This document shows positions 26,492-33,532 of a DNA stretch of 62,797 bases, piece after piece; the first letter of the stretch is position 1; every line of letters starts with the position of its first letter. Where the stretch lies: the NCBI GenBank assembly GCA_016219275.1, contig JACRBM010000002.1:1-62797 (forward strand), written 5' to 3'. This DNA comes from Chloroflexota bacterium. GTDB taxonomy: Bacteria > Chloroflexota > Anaerolineae > UBA4142. The translations under genes and the position numbers were made by a program. The notes under the pieces were generated by a model. It ran no database searches and was not told the origin of the DNA. It saw nothing but the letters and a program-made list of their open reading frames with translations.

Positions 26492-27031
26492 ATGTTAGAC
26501 CGTATCATGGGTGTGGTCACCCTCAAAGCCCCGACCTATCGCGAGATTGCCGATGATCAAAACGCAACTGGGCAAGCCGCAATCATCGTCGTGGTGATGG
26601 CGTTCTTTTCCGCGATTGTCGGCGCGATCATCCTTGTCGCGACGAGTTCGATGCTTCCACCCGAAGCGGCGGCGTCGGCTGGTTCACCCATCGGCGCCGC
26701 GTTCCGCACCCTCATTAATCAGATTATCGGGTGGTTTGTCGGCGCGTGGGTGATCGCGTTCGTATCCAAAACGTTTTTTGGCGGCAAGACGAACACCGGT
26801 GAAATGTTACGCGTGTTCGGCTACACCCAAGTGTTCGGCATTCTCAATATCATTCCGTGCCTCGGAACCATTGCCGCGCTGGTTCTTTCCTTGGTCGCCG
26901 CAGTGATTGGCATTCGTGAGGCGTCCGAGTTCGACACAACCAAAGCTGTCTTGACCGCGATTGTCGCATTCGTCGTCTTGCTGATCGTCGGCAGTATTAT
27001 TGGACTCGTGTTCGGCTTGGTCGGATTATAG
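26492..27031 (+). CDS. YIP1 family membrane protein
   Basis: 179 residues with about five membrane helices and the YIP1-family layout: a short cytoplasmic N-terminus (LKAPTYREIADDQNATGQ), then hydrophobic segments with GYTQVFGILNIIPCLGT. The start at ATG 26492 follows AGGAG; codons above it are not membrane-like. Bacterial members have no firmly known role. A strong terminator follows, so this is a single-gene unit with the promoter at 26319. Confidence 0.82.
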   Translation: MLDRIMGVVTLKAPTYREIADDQNATGQAAIIVVVMAFFSAIVGAIILVATSSMLPPEAAASAGSPIGAAFRTLINQIIGWFVGAWVIAFVSKTFFGGKTNTGEMLRVFGYTQVFGILNIIPCLGTIAALVLSLVAAVIGIREASEFDTTKAVLTAIVAFVVLLIVGSIIGLVFGLVGL

Positions 27032-27042
27032 ACAGTCGTTCA

Positions 27043-27079
27043 AGCCCCGCAGGTCAATGACCTGCGGGGCTTTGTCTTT
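27043..27079 (+). terminator. intrinsic terminator after the YIP1-like gene
   Basis: A 13-bp perfect stem (AGCCCCGCAGGTC / GACCTGCGGGGCT) with a 3-base loop is followed by a T-rich tail. Confidence 0.92.
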
Positions 27080-27118
27080 TCTTAACCGACTGTTCACCTC
27101 TTCTTTACGCGCGTCGCG

Positions 27119-27146
27119 TTGACGCTTGGGCAAACGGTGGTATAAT
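27119..27146 (+). promoter_or_regulatory. promoter with extended -10
   Basis: TTGACG, a 16-nt spacer, then TATAAT preceded by TGG. It lies about 48 bases before the Ycf45-like gene. The same TGGTATAAT string is found near 16587 and 37768. Confidence 0.7.
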
Positions 27147-27193
27147 TTGGGCGTGGCGCTCACGATATTTGCCGCGAAAGGAAATTTCTGGTT

Positions 27194-28750
27194 TTGACTA
27201 CGCAACCGTCTATGATGGACGACCTGGATTTGTTATTGGATGTTCTGCCGCCGCATGTGCAATCGCATTTGCGCGAGATCAATCGCAACGACGAATTGCT
27301 CGAAGTGATTTTGGATTTGGGACGCGTGCCGGAAGCGCGCTTTGTCGGACAAACGGTCCCGCTCAATTCGCGCGAGGTCAATCACGACGATCTCGATTTT
27401 GTCGTGTCGCGCATCGGCATGTTCACCGACGATAATCGCGCCGGCATTCCGCGCACGTTGCATCGCATCTCGTGCATCCGCAATCGGCAAGGCAAAATCG
27501 TCGGCTTGACCTGCCGCGTCGGGCGCGCGGTCTATGGCACGATCGAGATCATTCGCGATATCGTCGAATCGGGCAAGAGCATTTTGTTGCTCGGTCGCCC
27601 TGGCGTCGGCAAGACGACGATCTTGCGCGAATCGGCGCGCGTGCTCGCGGACATCAAGCGCGTGGTGATCGTGGACACCTCGAACGAAATCGGCGGCGAC
27701 GGCGATATTCCGCATCCCGCCGTCGGCAAGGCGCGGCGAATGCAGGTGCCGACGCCATCGCTCCAACACGAAGTGATGATCGAAGCGGTCGAGAACCACA
27801 TGCCCGAAGTAATCGTGATTGACGAGATCGGGCGCGAACTCGAAGCCGAAGCCGCGCGCACGATCGCCGAACGCGGCGTGCAACTCATCGGCACCGCGCA
27901 CGGTCGCTCGCTCGACAACTTGATGATGAATCCAACGCTCGCCGATTTGATCGGCGGCATTCAATCGGTGACGCTGTCGGATGAAGAGGCGCGCCGGCGC
28001 GGTACGCAAAAATCCATTCTCGAACGCAAAGCGCCGCCGACGTTTGGCGTGCTCATCGAGATTCAGGAACGTAATCGGCTCGCGATACATCACGAAGTTG
28101 CGATGGCGGTGGATTCGCTTTTGCGAGGACGTATGCTGCCGCCGGAAATTCGCACGCGCGGCGACGATGGCAAAGTGAACATCGAGAAACCGATCACCGC
28201 GCGGGTGGGCGTATTGCGCGAAAATTCGCGCGAGCGCGGCGTGCGCGGTGAACCGGCGCCCGCGCGCACCGAACCGTCGCCTTTGCGCGCGATGAAATTG
28301 TTTCCGTACGGGTTGAGCCAAGAACGGCTCGAAGAAGCCGCCAAATCGTTGCGCTTGCCGGTGCAAATCGTTGGCGACATTGGCGGCGCGGACGCGGTGC
28401 TGACGCTGAAGAACTACTACCGCAAACGTCCGCCGATTGTCACCGATGCCGAGCGTCGCGGCGTACCGGTATACGTGTTGCGTTCGAATACGCTCGCGCA
28501 AATGGAAGGCGTGCTCGAAGATTTGTTCGGCGTGGATGGACGCAGCGACCCAGTGGACGACGCGATGCGCGAGACGCAAGCCGCGATTGACCAAGTGTTG
28601 AGCGGTGCGAACTCAGTCGAGCTTGCGCCGCAAACGGCATACGTGCGCCGACAACAGCACGAGCTAGTCAAGCGCGCGAATCTATTCTCGCGCAGTCTCG
28701 GCAAAGAACCGAAACGCCGCGTCCGAATTTATGGGAGTGAAGTGGGATAG
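27194..28750 (+). CDS. Ycf45/SpoIIIAA-like R3H-domain AAA ATPase
   Basis: A soluble ATPase of 518 residues. Walker A is GRPGVGKTT (134-142) and Walker B EVIVIDEIGRELEAEA, as in the SpoIIIAA/Ycf45 group. The C-terminal part carries a nucleic-acid-binding region of the R3H type. The TTG start at 27194 is preferred because AAAGGA lies 9 bases before it; ATG codons at 27212 and 27215 are alternatives. The function of this group in bacteria and plastids is not settled. It ends next to a CGATAGTGC repeat. Confidence 0.85.
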   Translation: MTTQPSMMDDLDLLLDVLPPHVQSHLREINRNDELLEVILDLGRVPEARFVGQTVPLNSREVNHDDLDFVVSRIGMFTDDNRAGIPRTLHRISCIRNRQGKIVGLTCRVGRAVYGTIEIIRDIVESGKSILLLGRPGVGKTTILRESARVLADIKRVVIVDTSNEIGGDGDIPHPAVGKARRMQVPTPSLQHEVMIEAVENHMPEVIVIDEIGRELEAEAARTIAERGVQLIGTAHGRSLDNLMMNPTLADLIGGIQSVTLSDEEARRRGTQKSILERKAPPTFGVLIEIQERNRLAIHHEVAMAVDSLLRGRMLPPEIRTRGDDGKVNIEKPITARVGVLRENSRERGVRGEPAPARTEPSPLRAMKLFPYGLSQERLEEAAKSLRLPVQIVGDIGGADAVLTLKNYYRKRPPIVTDAERRGVPVYVLRSNTLAQMEGVLEDLFGVDGRSDPVDDAMRETQAAIDQVLSGANSVELAPQTAYVRRQQHELVKRANLFSRSLGKEPKRRVRIYGSEVG

Positions 28751-28777
28751 TTCGATAGTGCAATAGTGCGGCAGTGA
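28750..28777. repeat. intergenic GATAGTGCAATAGTGC repeat (partial)
   Basis: The words TTCGATAGTGCAATAGTGCG directly follow the stop codon of the ATPase gene. They match the vocabulary at 9536-9654 but lack a full inverted arm. Confidence 0.6.
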
Positions 28778-28805
28778 ATTAGCGCACTTGCTAGAGAGAT
28801 TGAAC

Positions 28806-29021
28806 ATGGAGACCTATCGCGTAGAAACAATTGTTGCGCCGAATCGCGTGCTGACGATTCGGGGAATTCCTTTCCGCGCGGGTGAAAAAATTGAAGTCAT
28901 CATCCTGAGCCGTTCAACGAAACATACTGACGGAGAGCGTTATCCATTACGCGGTAAACCACTCCGCTTTCACAAGCCGTTCGATAGCGTGGCGGAGCAG
29001 GATTGGGATGCTTTGCGATGA
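28806..29021 (+). CDS. VapB-like antitoxin
   Basis: 71 residues, starting METYRVETIV. The N-terminal beta segment VLTIRGIPFRAGEKIEVIIL resembles AbrB/MazE-type or DUF104-like antitoxins, and the C-terminal half (KPLRFHKPFDSVAEQDWDALR) has the conserved tail that binds PIN toxins. It overlaps the start of a vapC-like frame by ATGA, the usual coupling of such pairs. The partner is truncated, so this antitoxin is orphaned. Confidence 0.65.
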   Translation: METYRVETIVAPNRVLTIRGIPFRAGEKIEVIILSRSTKHTDGERYPLRGKPLRFHKPFDSVAEQDWDALR

Positions 29022-29101
29022 TCGTCCTCGATACGCATACCTGGGTTTGGTGGGTGCACAACAAGATTTTGAATTATCCCCACATCATAACCGTAAAGTA
29101 A
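29018..29101 (+). pseudogene. truncated vapC-type PIN toxin
   Basis: The frame starts MIVLDTHTWVWWVHN, the classical first strand of a PIN-domain toxin with its first catalytic Asp, then runs into unrelated residues and stops after 27 codons; intact VapC has about 130. The remaining three acidic residues are missing. The next gene (tmk) begins 12 bases later, so the toxin has been deleted against it. Confidence 0.75.
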
Positions 29102-29113
29102 AACGAGTCATCC

Positions 29114-29737
29114 TTGTCTCTTTTTATCACTTTCGAAGGTCCCGAGGGAAGCGGCAAGACAACGCAAGCGCGCTTGTTCGCCGAGTATCTGCAAGCGCGC
29201 GGGCGCGCGGTGTTGCTCACCCGCGAGCCGGGCGGCACGGCGATCAGCGAGCAAATTCGCGAAGTGATTCTCTCCACGCGCAACCTCGCGATGCAAAACG
29301 AAACCGAAGCGTTGCTCTTTTCCGCCGCGCGCGCACAAATTGTTGCGGAACTCATTCGTCCCGCGCTTGCCGCCGGCAAGATCGTCGTGTGCGACCGCTA
29401 CGCGGATTCGACGCTGGCATATCAAGGGTACGGGCTGGGTCTTGACCTCGACGCGTTGCGCGCGATCACGCGGTTCGCCACCGGTGGACTCGTGCCCGAT
29501 CGCACATTTTACGTAGACGTGCCGGTCGAAGTGGGCTTGGAGCGGCGGCATCGCGGCGAAACGAATCGGCTCGACCACAAGGCGGTTGCGTATCACACGC
29601 GCGTGCGGGACGGGTTTCTTGCGCTCGTGAAAGCGGAACCGCAACGCTGGATCGTGGTGGACGGCACGCCGGGAATCGAAATCGTTCAACAAGAAATTCA
29701 ACGCCACGCAAAACGCTCTTTCGATTTCGGGTTTTAG
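29114..29737 (+). CDS. tmk: thymidylate kinase
   Basis: A dTMP kinase of 207 residues, making dTDP for DNA synthesis. The P-loop EGPEGSGKTT is at 8-17, the DRY motif in CDRYADSTLAYQG and the LID region with RHRGETNRLD. The start is a TTG (29114), which gives the standard N-terminus SLFITFEG; there is no nearby ATG. It stands just upstream of a cyclic-di-AMP receptor gene, the arrangement also found in Firmicutes (tmk-yaaQ). Confidence 0.95.
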   Translation: MSLFITFEGPEGSGKTTQARLFAEYLQARGRAVLLTREPGGTAISEQIREVILSTRNLAMQNETEALLFSAARAQIVAELIRPALAAGKIVVCDRYADSTLAYQGYGLGLDLDALRAITRFATGGLVPDRTFYVDVPVEVGLERRHRGETNRLDHKAVAYHTRVRDGFLALVKAEPQRWIVVDGTPGIEIVQQEIQRHAKRSFDFGF

Positions 29738-29738
29738 A

Positions 29739-29803
29739 TTTCAGATTGTCTTTTCGCATTAGCGATACAATCTAAAATCATACATCAACAATCTGAAATT
29801 CCC
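29739..29803. repeat. intergenic ATTTCAGATTGT/ACAATCTGAAAT hairpin repeat
   Basis: AGATTTCAGATTGTC on the left is mirrored by ACAATCTAAAATC and ACAATCTGAAATT on the right. It lies between tmk and the receptor gene. Confidence 0.65.
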
Positions 29804-29819
29804 CATGGAGGGAAGCGCG

Positions 29820-30149
29820 ATGAAAATGGTCATGGCGATTGTGCAAAACGACGATTCCGGTGCGCTTGCCAACGCGTTACGCAAAAAGAATTTTGCTTCG
29901 ACGCTGATCAGCACGACCGGCGGATTCTTGCGGGAAGGCAACGCGACTTTTATGATCGGCGTGGAAGAAGCGCGGATGGACGAACTGCTCGCGTTGATTC
30001 GCGATAGTTGTGTGACGCGCACCCAGTTCGTCAACCCGATGCCGCCGGTGATGGAGCCAGGCGAATTGTACCTGGCGCAACCGGTCGAGGTCCAAGTCGG
30101 CGGCGCGACCGTGTTCGTGCTGGGCATCGAACGATTCGAAAAATTTTGA
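29820..30149 (+). CDS. cyclic-di-AMP receptor (PII-like, DarA/PstA family)
   Basis: A small cytoplasmic signal protein of 109 residues with a PII-like trimeric fold. Family features visible are the N-terminal MKMVMAIVQNDDS, the T-loop with STLISTTGGFLREGNATFMIGVEE and the C-terminal VEVQVGGATVFVLGIERFEKF. It binds c-di-AMP and reports on osmotic or cell-wall state. The ATG at 29820 is chosen over one five codons up because it matches the family start. Confidence 0.92.
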   Translation: MKMVMAIVQNDDSGALANALRKKNFASTLISTTGGFLREGNATFMIGVEEARMDELLALIRDSCVTRTQFVNPMPPVMEPGELYLAQPVEVQVGGATVFVLGIERFEKF

Positions 30150-30150
30150 G

Positions 30151-30252
30151 ATTTGGAAGTTAGAAAATAGAAATTGGAGGTTGGAGCGAGTCCGACTTCC
30201 AATTTCTATTTTCTATCCTCTAATTTCCAACATCCAACTTCTAACCTCCAAA
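30151..30252. repeat. intergenic TTGGAAGTTAG/CTAACCTCC hairpin repeat
   Basis: Words GATTTGGAAGTTAGAAAATAG and AAATTGGAGGTTGG are followed by inverted CCAATTTCTATTTTCTATCC, CCAACTTCTAACCTCC. It fills the space between two convergent genes and provides the stop codon of the zinc-ribbon gene. Confidence 0.8.
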
Positions 30253-30636
30253 ATCCATTCCTGGGTCGCCTTCGCCGGCAAGACCGGGCATACTCTTTTC
30301 GATTTCCTCCGGGTTTTCGCCGGACTCGAGCCGATCCACCATCTCGGTGAATTCGGGACCTAAATCCTCTCCCCCCATTTGATCGCCCATCTTACGCATA
30401 AACCGCGCGACACTTTTTGGATCGTTCTCATCCACATCGCCAAAGCTGGACGGATCGGACATGGCTTCGAGCCGCGCATCCTCCGACTTGACGGTGGCGA
30501 CGCGCGAGACGAGACGCGTGAGATGCTCGCCATTGCAATTTGGGCAGTGCGGCGCTTGCTGCGTATCGGCGAACGAACGAAAGAAAACGCTGACGCGGCG
30601 ACGGCAATCGCCGCAACGATATTCATAGATCGGCAT
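30241..30636 (-). CDS. FmdB-like zinc-ribbon regulatory protein
   Basis: 131 residues. The N-terminal zinc ribbon MPIYEYRCGDCRRR ... HCPNCNG (two CxxC pairs) is diagnostic for the FmdB/CxxC_CXXC_SSSS family. The remainder is acidic and helical, as usual. Members have been linked to regulation of amide or formamide use, but most have no known role. The last residues (MDFGG and stop) lie in a dispersed repeat. It is convergent with the c-di-AMP receptor. Confidence 0.88.
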   Translation of the reverse strand: MPIYEYRCGDCRRRVSVFFRSFADTQQAPHCPNCNGEHLTRLVSRVATVKSEDARLEAMSDPSSFGDVDENDPKSVARFMRKMGDQMGGEDLGPEFTEMVDRLESGENPEEIEKSMPGLAGEGDPGMDFGG

Positions 30637-30711
30637 AAGTCATCCTCCGCGCCCGATTATATTGAAAATGAAATGCTTGGCAAGGTGAGGCGCAGTGAAA
30701 CACGGTTTTTC

Positions 30712-30817
30712 AAAAGTCATTTGCAGACCCATCCCCCTGCCCCCTTCCCTATAAGGGAAGGGGGTTGGGGGTTAGGTTGGCAAGTGAGTCAAGCGACTTT
30801 TGAAAAGCCGTGGCGGC
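30712..30817. repeat. C/G-run hairpin repeat with GACTTTTGAAAAGCC end
   Basis: The gap between the zinc-ribbon gene and the nuclease gene (30637-30924) has no CDS. It holds TTTTCAAAAGTC, C-rich runs CCCCCTGCCCCCTTCCC, G-rich runs GGGAAGGGGGTTGGGGG and GACTTTTGAAAAGCC, forming one long imperfect hairpin. The copy at 16376-16546 has the same end. A hairpin AGCAGATTCCGT / ACGGAATCTGCT near 30843-30880 is probably a separate terminator-like element. Confidence 0.6.
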
Positions 30818-30924
30818 GAAAAACCACTGACTTTTTCGCGGAGCAGATTCCGTTTGACTGGGAACGGAATCTGCTTTATAGTTTATTCAGTAAAAAGTAA
30901 TCACAAATCTTTGGAGCGTAACCA

Positions 30925-31620
30925 ATGGACCAGACATCCTTTCGTGGCAAGACATTCACTCACGACGATGTACTAAATGCGATGGAACGTTTTGACAGAG
31001 AATTTCGCGCATCATTCCCGGAAAAGCGTTGGGTAACCTATGCGATTAAGTGCAACGCCAAGATTTACCCACCGAAACAAATCATGCGGCTTGTGACCGG
31101 GCTGAATGATTTGGGTAGCGGAGGAAGACCGGTAAACTCCCGTTTTGAAGATTTGGGATTTACGATTGTCATTTTGGATGAGAACGAATCTATTACGCCA
31201 GATGGTGGACAGGTTGAAGATGCAGAGACGGAAATCGCCTTTTCGCTTGAATATGATCTGGAAAATTCGCTGGTCGCCAATTTATCCCAAATCGAAAAAG
31301 GACTGCGTCTCTACAAAGAAAGAGGGATTGTTGGTCAACAGGTAGACGCACAAGCGGCTGGACGCATTGATCTTTTAGCCATTGATGCCAATAATGACTT
31401 GGTTGTGATCGAACTCAAAGCCGGGGAAGCAGATCGGCAGGTATGCGGGCAAATCCAAGCCTACATGGGTTGGGTGAAGGAGAATTTGGCGGGTGAGAAA
31501 AAAGTGCGGGGGATTATTATTGCAAATGACTTTACAGCAAGGGCAACTTATGCGGCTAAAGTCGTGCCAGACCTCAATCTAAAAAAATACAATATCAGTT
31601 TCAAATTTACAGACATGTAA
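30925..31620 (+). CDS. NucS-like PD-(D/E)XK endonuclease with ScoMcrA-like N-terminal domain
   Basis: 231 residues. The C-terminal domain has the nuclease site: Glu109 region SLEYDLENSLVANLSQIE, Asp149 in GRIDLLAID, Glu163-x-Lys165 in VIELKAG and Gln176, the DUF91/NucS pattern. The N-terminal 90 residues (VTYAIKCNAKIYPPKQIMRLVTGL and NSRFEDLGFTIV) resemble the head domain of ScoMcrA-type modified-DNA restriction enzymes. Lower GC content than its neighbours suggests transfer. It could restrict modified DNA or act in mismatch repair; no partner gene is present. Confidence 0.75.
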   Translation: MDQTSFRGKTFTHDDVLNAMERFDREFRASFPEKRWVTYAIKCNAKIYPPKQIMRLVTGLNDLGSGGRPVNSRFEDLGFTIVILDENESITPDGGQVEDAETEIAFSLEYDLENSLVANLSQIEKGLRLYKERGIVGQQVDAQAAGRIDLLAIDANNDLVVIELKAGEADRQVCGQIQAYMGWVKENLAGEKKVRGIIIANDFTARATYAAKVVPDLNLKKYNISFKFTDM

Positions 31621-31621
31621 A

Positions 31622-32173
31622 GTGTCTACCTACTTTCTCTTCGCCTCCCGCCTCGGCTTCCGCGAATGGCGCGAAACCGACTTCGACCTCGCGCTTGGAC
31701 TCTGGGGCGATTACCAAGTAACCAGGTTGATTGACGCGCGCGGTCAACTGGACGCATCCCAGGTGCGCGAGCGGCTCGCCAAAGAAATCGCGAACGCACA
31801 ACAGTGCGGCGTGCAATACTGGGCGCTCTTTCTTTTGGCGAACGACGAACACATTGGCTGTTGCGGTCTACGACCGTACGATTTGGCGCGCCGCATCTAC
31901 GAAATCGGCTTTCACATTCGCACGCGTCATTGGCGATGCGGGTACGCGTCCGAAGCCGCGCGCGCGGTGATGGCATACGCGTTCGAGCGGCTCGGCGCGT
32001 CGGCGCTCTTTGCCGGACACAATCCCAAGAATGACGAATCGCGCGACCTTTTGCTGAAACTTGGCTTTCGATACACGCACGACGAATTCTATCCGCCGAC
32101 TGGCTTGAATCATCCCTCGTATTTACTGACCGCTGAAGAATTTCACCGCGAGCGGGATGCCAAGACGGAATAA
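31622..32173 (+). CDS. GNAT family N-acetyltransferase (RimJ/RimL-like)
   Basis: 183 residues. It shows the GNAT fold with the acetyl-CoA loop region RTRHWRCGYASEAARAVMAYAFERLG, the pattern of RimJ/RimL-type enzymes that acetylate an N-terminal or side-chain amine. The start is a GTG one base after the stop of the nuclease gene. The target is unknown. Confidence 0.85.
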   Translation: MSTYFLFASRLGFREWRETDFDLALGLWGDYQVTRLIDARGQLDASQVRERLAKEIANAQQCGVQYWALFLLANDEHIGCCGLRPYDLARRIYEIGFHIRTRHWRCGYASEAARAVMAYAFERLGASALFAGHNPKNDESRDLLLKLGFRYTHDEFYPPTGLNHPSYLLTAEEFHRERDAKTE

Positions 32174-32196
32174 GGAACTCGTCCGCTCGCCTCCTC

Positions 32197-32274
32197 TGTG
32201 CACTTTGTACAACCGCGCCCCCCCTGGATTGCCACACCTTGCCCGTAGACGCTCCCGCGCGCTTATCGTATATT
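32197..32274 (+). promoter_or_regulatory. glutamate synthase operon promoter A with upstream dyad
   Basis: A dyad TGTGC-N5-GTACA (32197-32211) is followed 26 nt later by CTTGCCCGTAGACG (32238-32251), whose last six bases TAGACG act as the -35. After a 17-nt spacer comes TATATT (32269-32274). The second glutamate synthase promoter at 39089-39166 has the same elements at identical spacing. The dyad centre lies about 78 bases before the expected transcription start, a typical place for an activator. Confidence 0.75.
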
Positions 32275-32281
32275 CGGCATT

Positions 32282-32395
32282 AGAAATTCGTTAAAGTTGG
32301 GTTCGCGCCAACATGCCGGGGTACGTCCCTGGAGACCGTCGAATCGAATATGTTCGACAGGCAAAAAGACCGCCAGAACCCGGCGGTCTTTTTTA
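32282..32395 (+). ncRNA. structured leader with attenuator-type terminator, glutamate synthase operon A
   Basis: The predicted transcript leader contains the 9-mer GGGTTCGCG (32299-32307) in a GTTGG/CCAAC hairpin, a hairpin GTCGAA/TTCGAC (about 32338-32358) and a terminator with an 8-bp stem AGACCGCC/GGCGGTCT (32367-32389) and a T run. The terminator ends about 22 bases before the first start codon. GGGTTC can pair with GAACCC in the terminator loop. This layout fits transcription attenuation or a riboswitch, but no known class matched by eye. Confidence 0.55.
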
Positions 32396-32416
32396 TCACG
32401 CGGAACGGAGGCAACT

Positions 32417-33532
32417 ATGTGCCGAATGGCGGCGATAAAATCAAAGGAACCGGTACCGCCCGTTTTGCTGTTGCGGATGATGCTCGCGATGCAAAAGGGT
32501 CACGACAATTCCGGTTTCGCGATGGTGATGCAAGACCTCGGCGGCGCGTTCGCCGAGTTTAAAAAATTTCCACTCCTCTCGATGGCATGCACCTCGCAGG
32601 GGCTGGAACGCGCGGAAGAGATTCTCGAAGGGCTGGGCTTTTCGCCCAAGTTCGATTATCAGCCGGACGTGGTTGCGGATGATTCGCTCGATTTCAAGCG
32701 GATGCCGCATTACATCTTTCGCAACTATCGCTACCCGGAACCGCTCAACGTCTATCACGATCAACCGACGCCCGAACAGAAACAACTCTTGCTTACCACG
32801 CGGCTGAAACTGCGCGAGGCGCTCACACACGACAAGCAAGGTTTCATCTATTCGTTCTGGCCCGACGTGTTGACGCTGAAAGAAGTCGGCGATCCGCGCG
32901 ACATTGGCACGTACTTTCAGATGTGGAACGAAGACCACTGGCTCAAGGCGCGCGTCGTCTCCGCGCAGTGTCGCCAAAACACGAATTACAAAATCGTGCG
33001 TTACGCCGCGCATCCGTTCTTCCTCGAAGGATACACCTTGATGGGCAACGGCGAGAACACGTTTTACCAAAAGAACAAGGAATTTCAACAGCGACTCCAT
33101 CCCGCATACATCGGCTTTGAATCCGACACCCAGTGTTTTCTCTACACCCTGCACTATGTCCTCGAAGAATTGCAGTGGCCCCTCCAGTACTACAAGCATG
33201 TGATTACCCCGCTGACGTTTGAAGAAATGCAAACGCGTCCCGACGCGAATGTGTTGATGCGGATTCGCCAATCGCTCATGCACCTCGAAATCAACGGACC
33301 GAACACCGTCGTCTTTGTGATGCCGAACCATCAAATGGGCGTCATTGCCGACGCGAAAAAATTGCGCCCGTACGTCATCGGTCGCGATGGCGATATGGTC
33401 GTGTCCGCGTCCGAAGTGTGCGGCGTCAACATGGTGATTCCGAATCGCGATTACGAACAAGACCTTTATCCCGGCGAACGCGAGACCGTGCTCATCAACA
33501 ACGCGCTGGAGGTGGAACGATGGCAGCAGTAA
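32417..33532 (+). CDS. class II glutamine amidotransferase subunit of split glutamate synthase
   Basis: 371 residues. The mature N-terminus MCRMAAIK gives the catalytic Cys at position 2, the nucleophile of class II (Ntn) amidotransferases that release ammonia from glutamine. The frame extends upstream, but only this ATG, preceded by GGAGG, puts Cys next to the start. It corresponds to the first domain of bacterial GltB, which in archaea and some bacteria is a separate protein. It overlaps the next gene by 13 bases. Confidence 0.85.
   Translation: MCRMAAIKSKEPVPPVLLLRMMLAMQKGHDNSGFAMVMQDLGGAFAEFKKFPLLSMACTSQGLERAEEILEGLGFSPKFDYQPDVVADDSLDFKRMPHYIFRNYRYPEPLNVYHDQPTPEQKQLLLTTRLKLREALTHDKQGFIYSFWPDVLTLKEVGDPRDIGTYFQMWNEDHWLKARVVSAQCRQNTNYKIVRYAAHPFFLEGYTLMGNGENTFYQKNKEFQQRLHPAYIGFESDTQCFLYTLHYVLEELQWPLQYYKHVITPLTFEEMQTRPDANVLMRIRQSLMHLEINGPNTVVFVMPNHQMGVIADAKKLRPYVIGRDGDMVVSASEVCGVNMVIPNRDYEQDLYPGERETVLINNALEVERWQQ

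Noticed and set aside
26764-26782. LacI-like site TCCAAAACGTTTTTTGG
   Set aside because: It lies inside the YIP1-like coding region and its right arm is mismatched; likely chance.
27233-28594. 453-codon minus-strand frame opposite the Ycf45-like ATPase
   Set aside because: Antisense to a gene with intact Walker motifs; composition is Arg/His-rich and no motif is recognisable.
32282-32395. glutamine riboswitch (glnA motif) or T-box
   Set aside because: The conserved strings of those classes are not present; only position and terminator are alike.
32441-33460. 339-codon minus-strand frame opposite the amidotransferase subunit
   Set aside because: Antisense shadow; the plus-strand gene has a family-correct N-terminus, ribosome-binding site and operon overlap.
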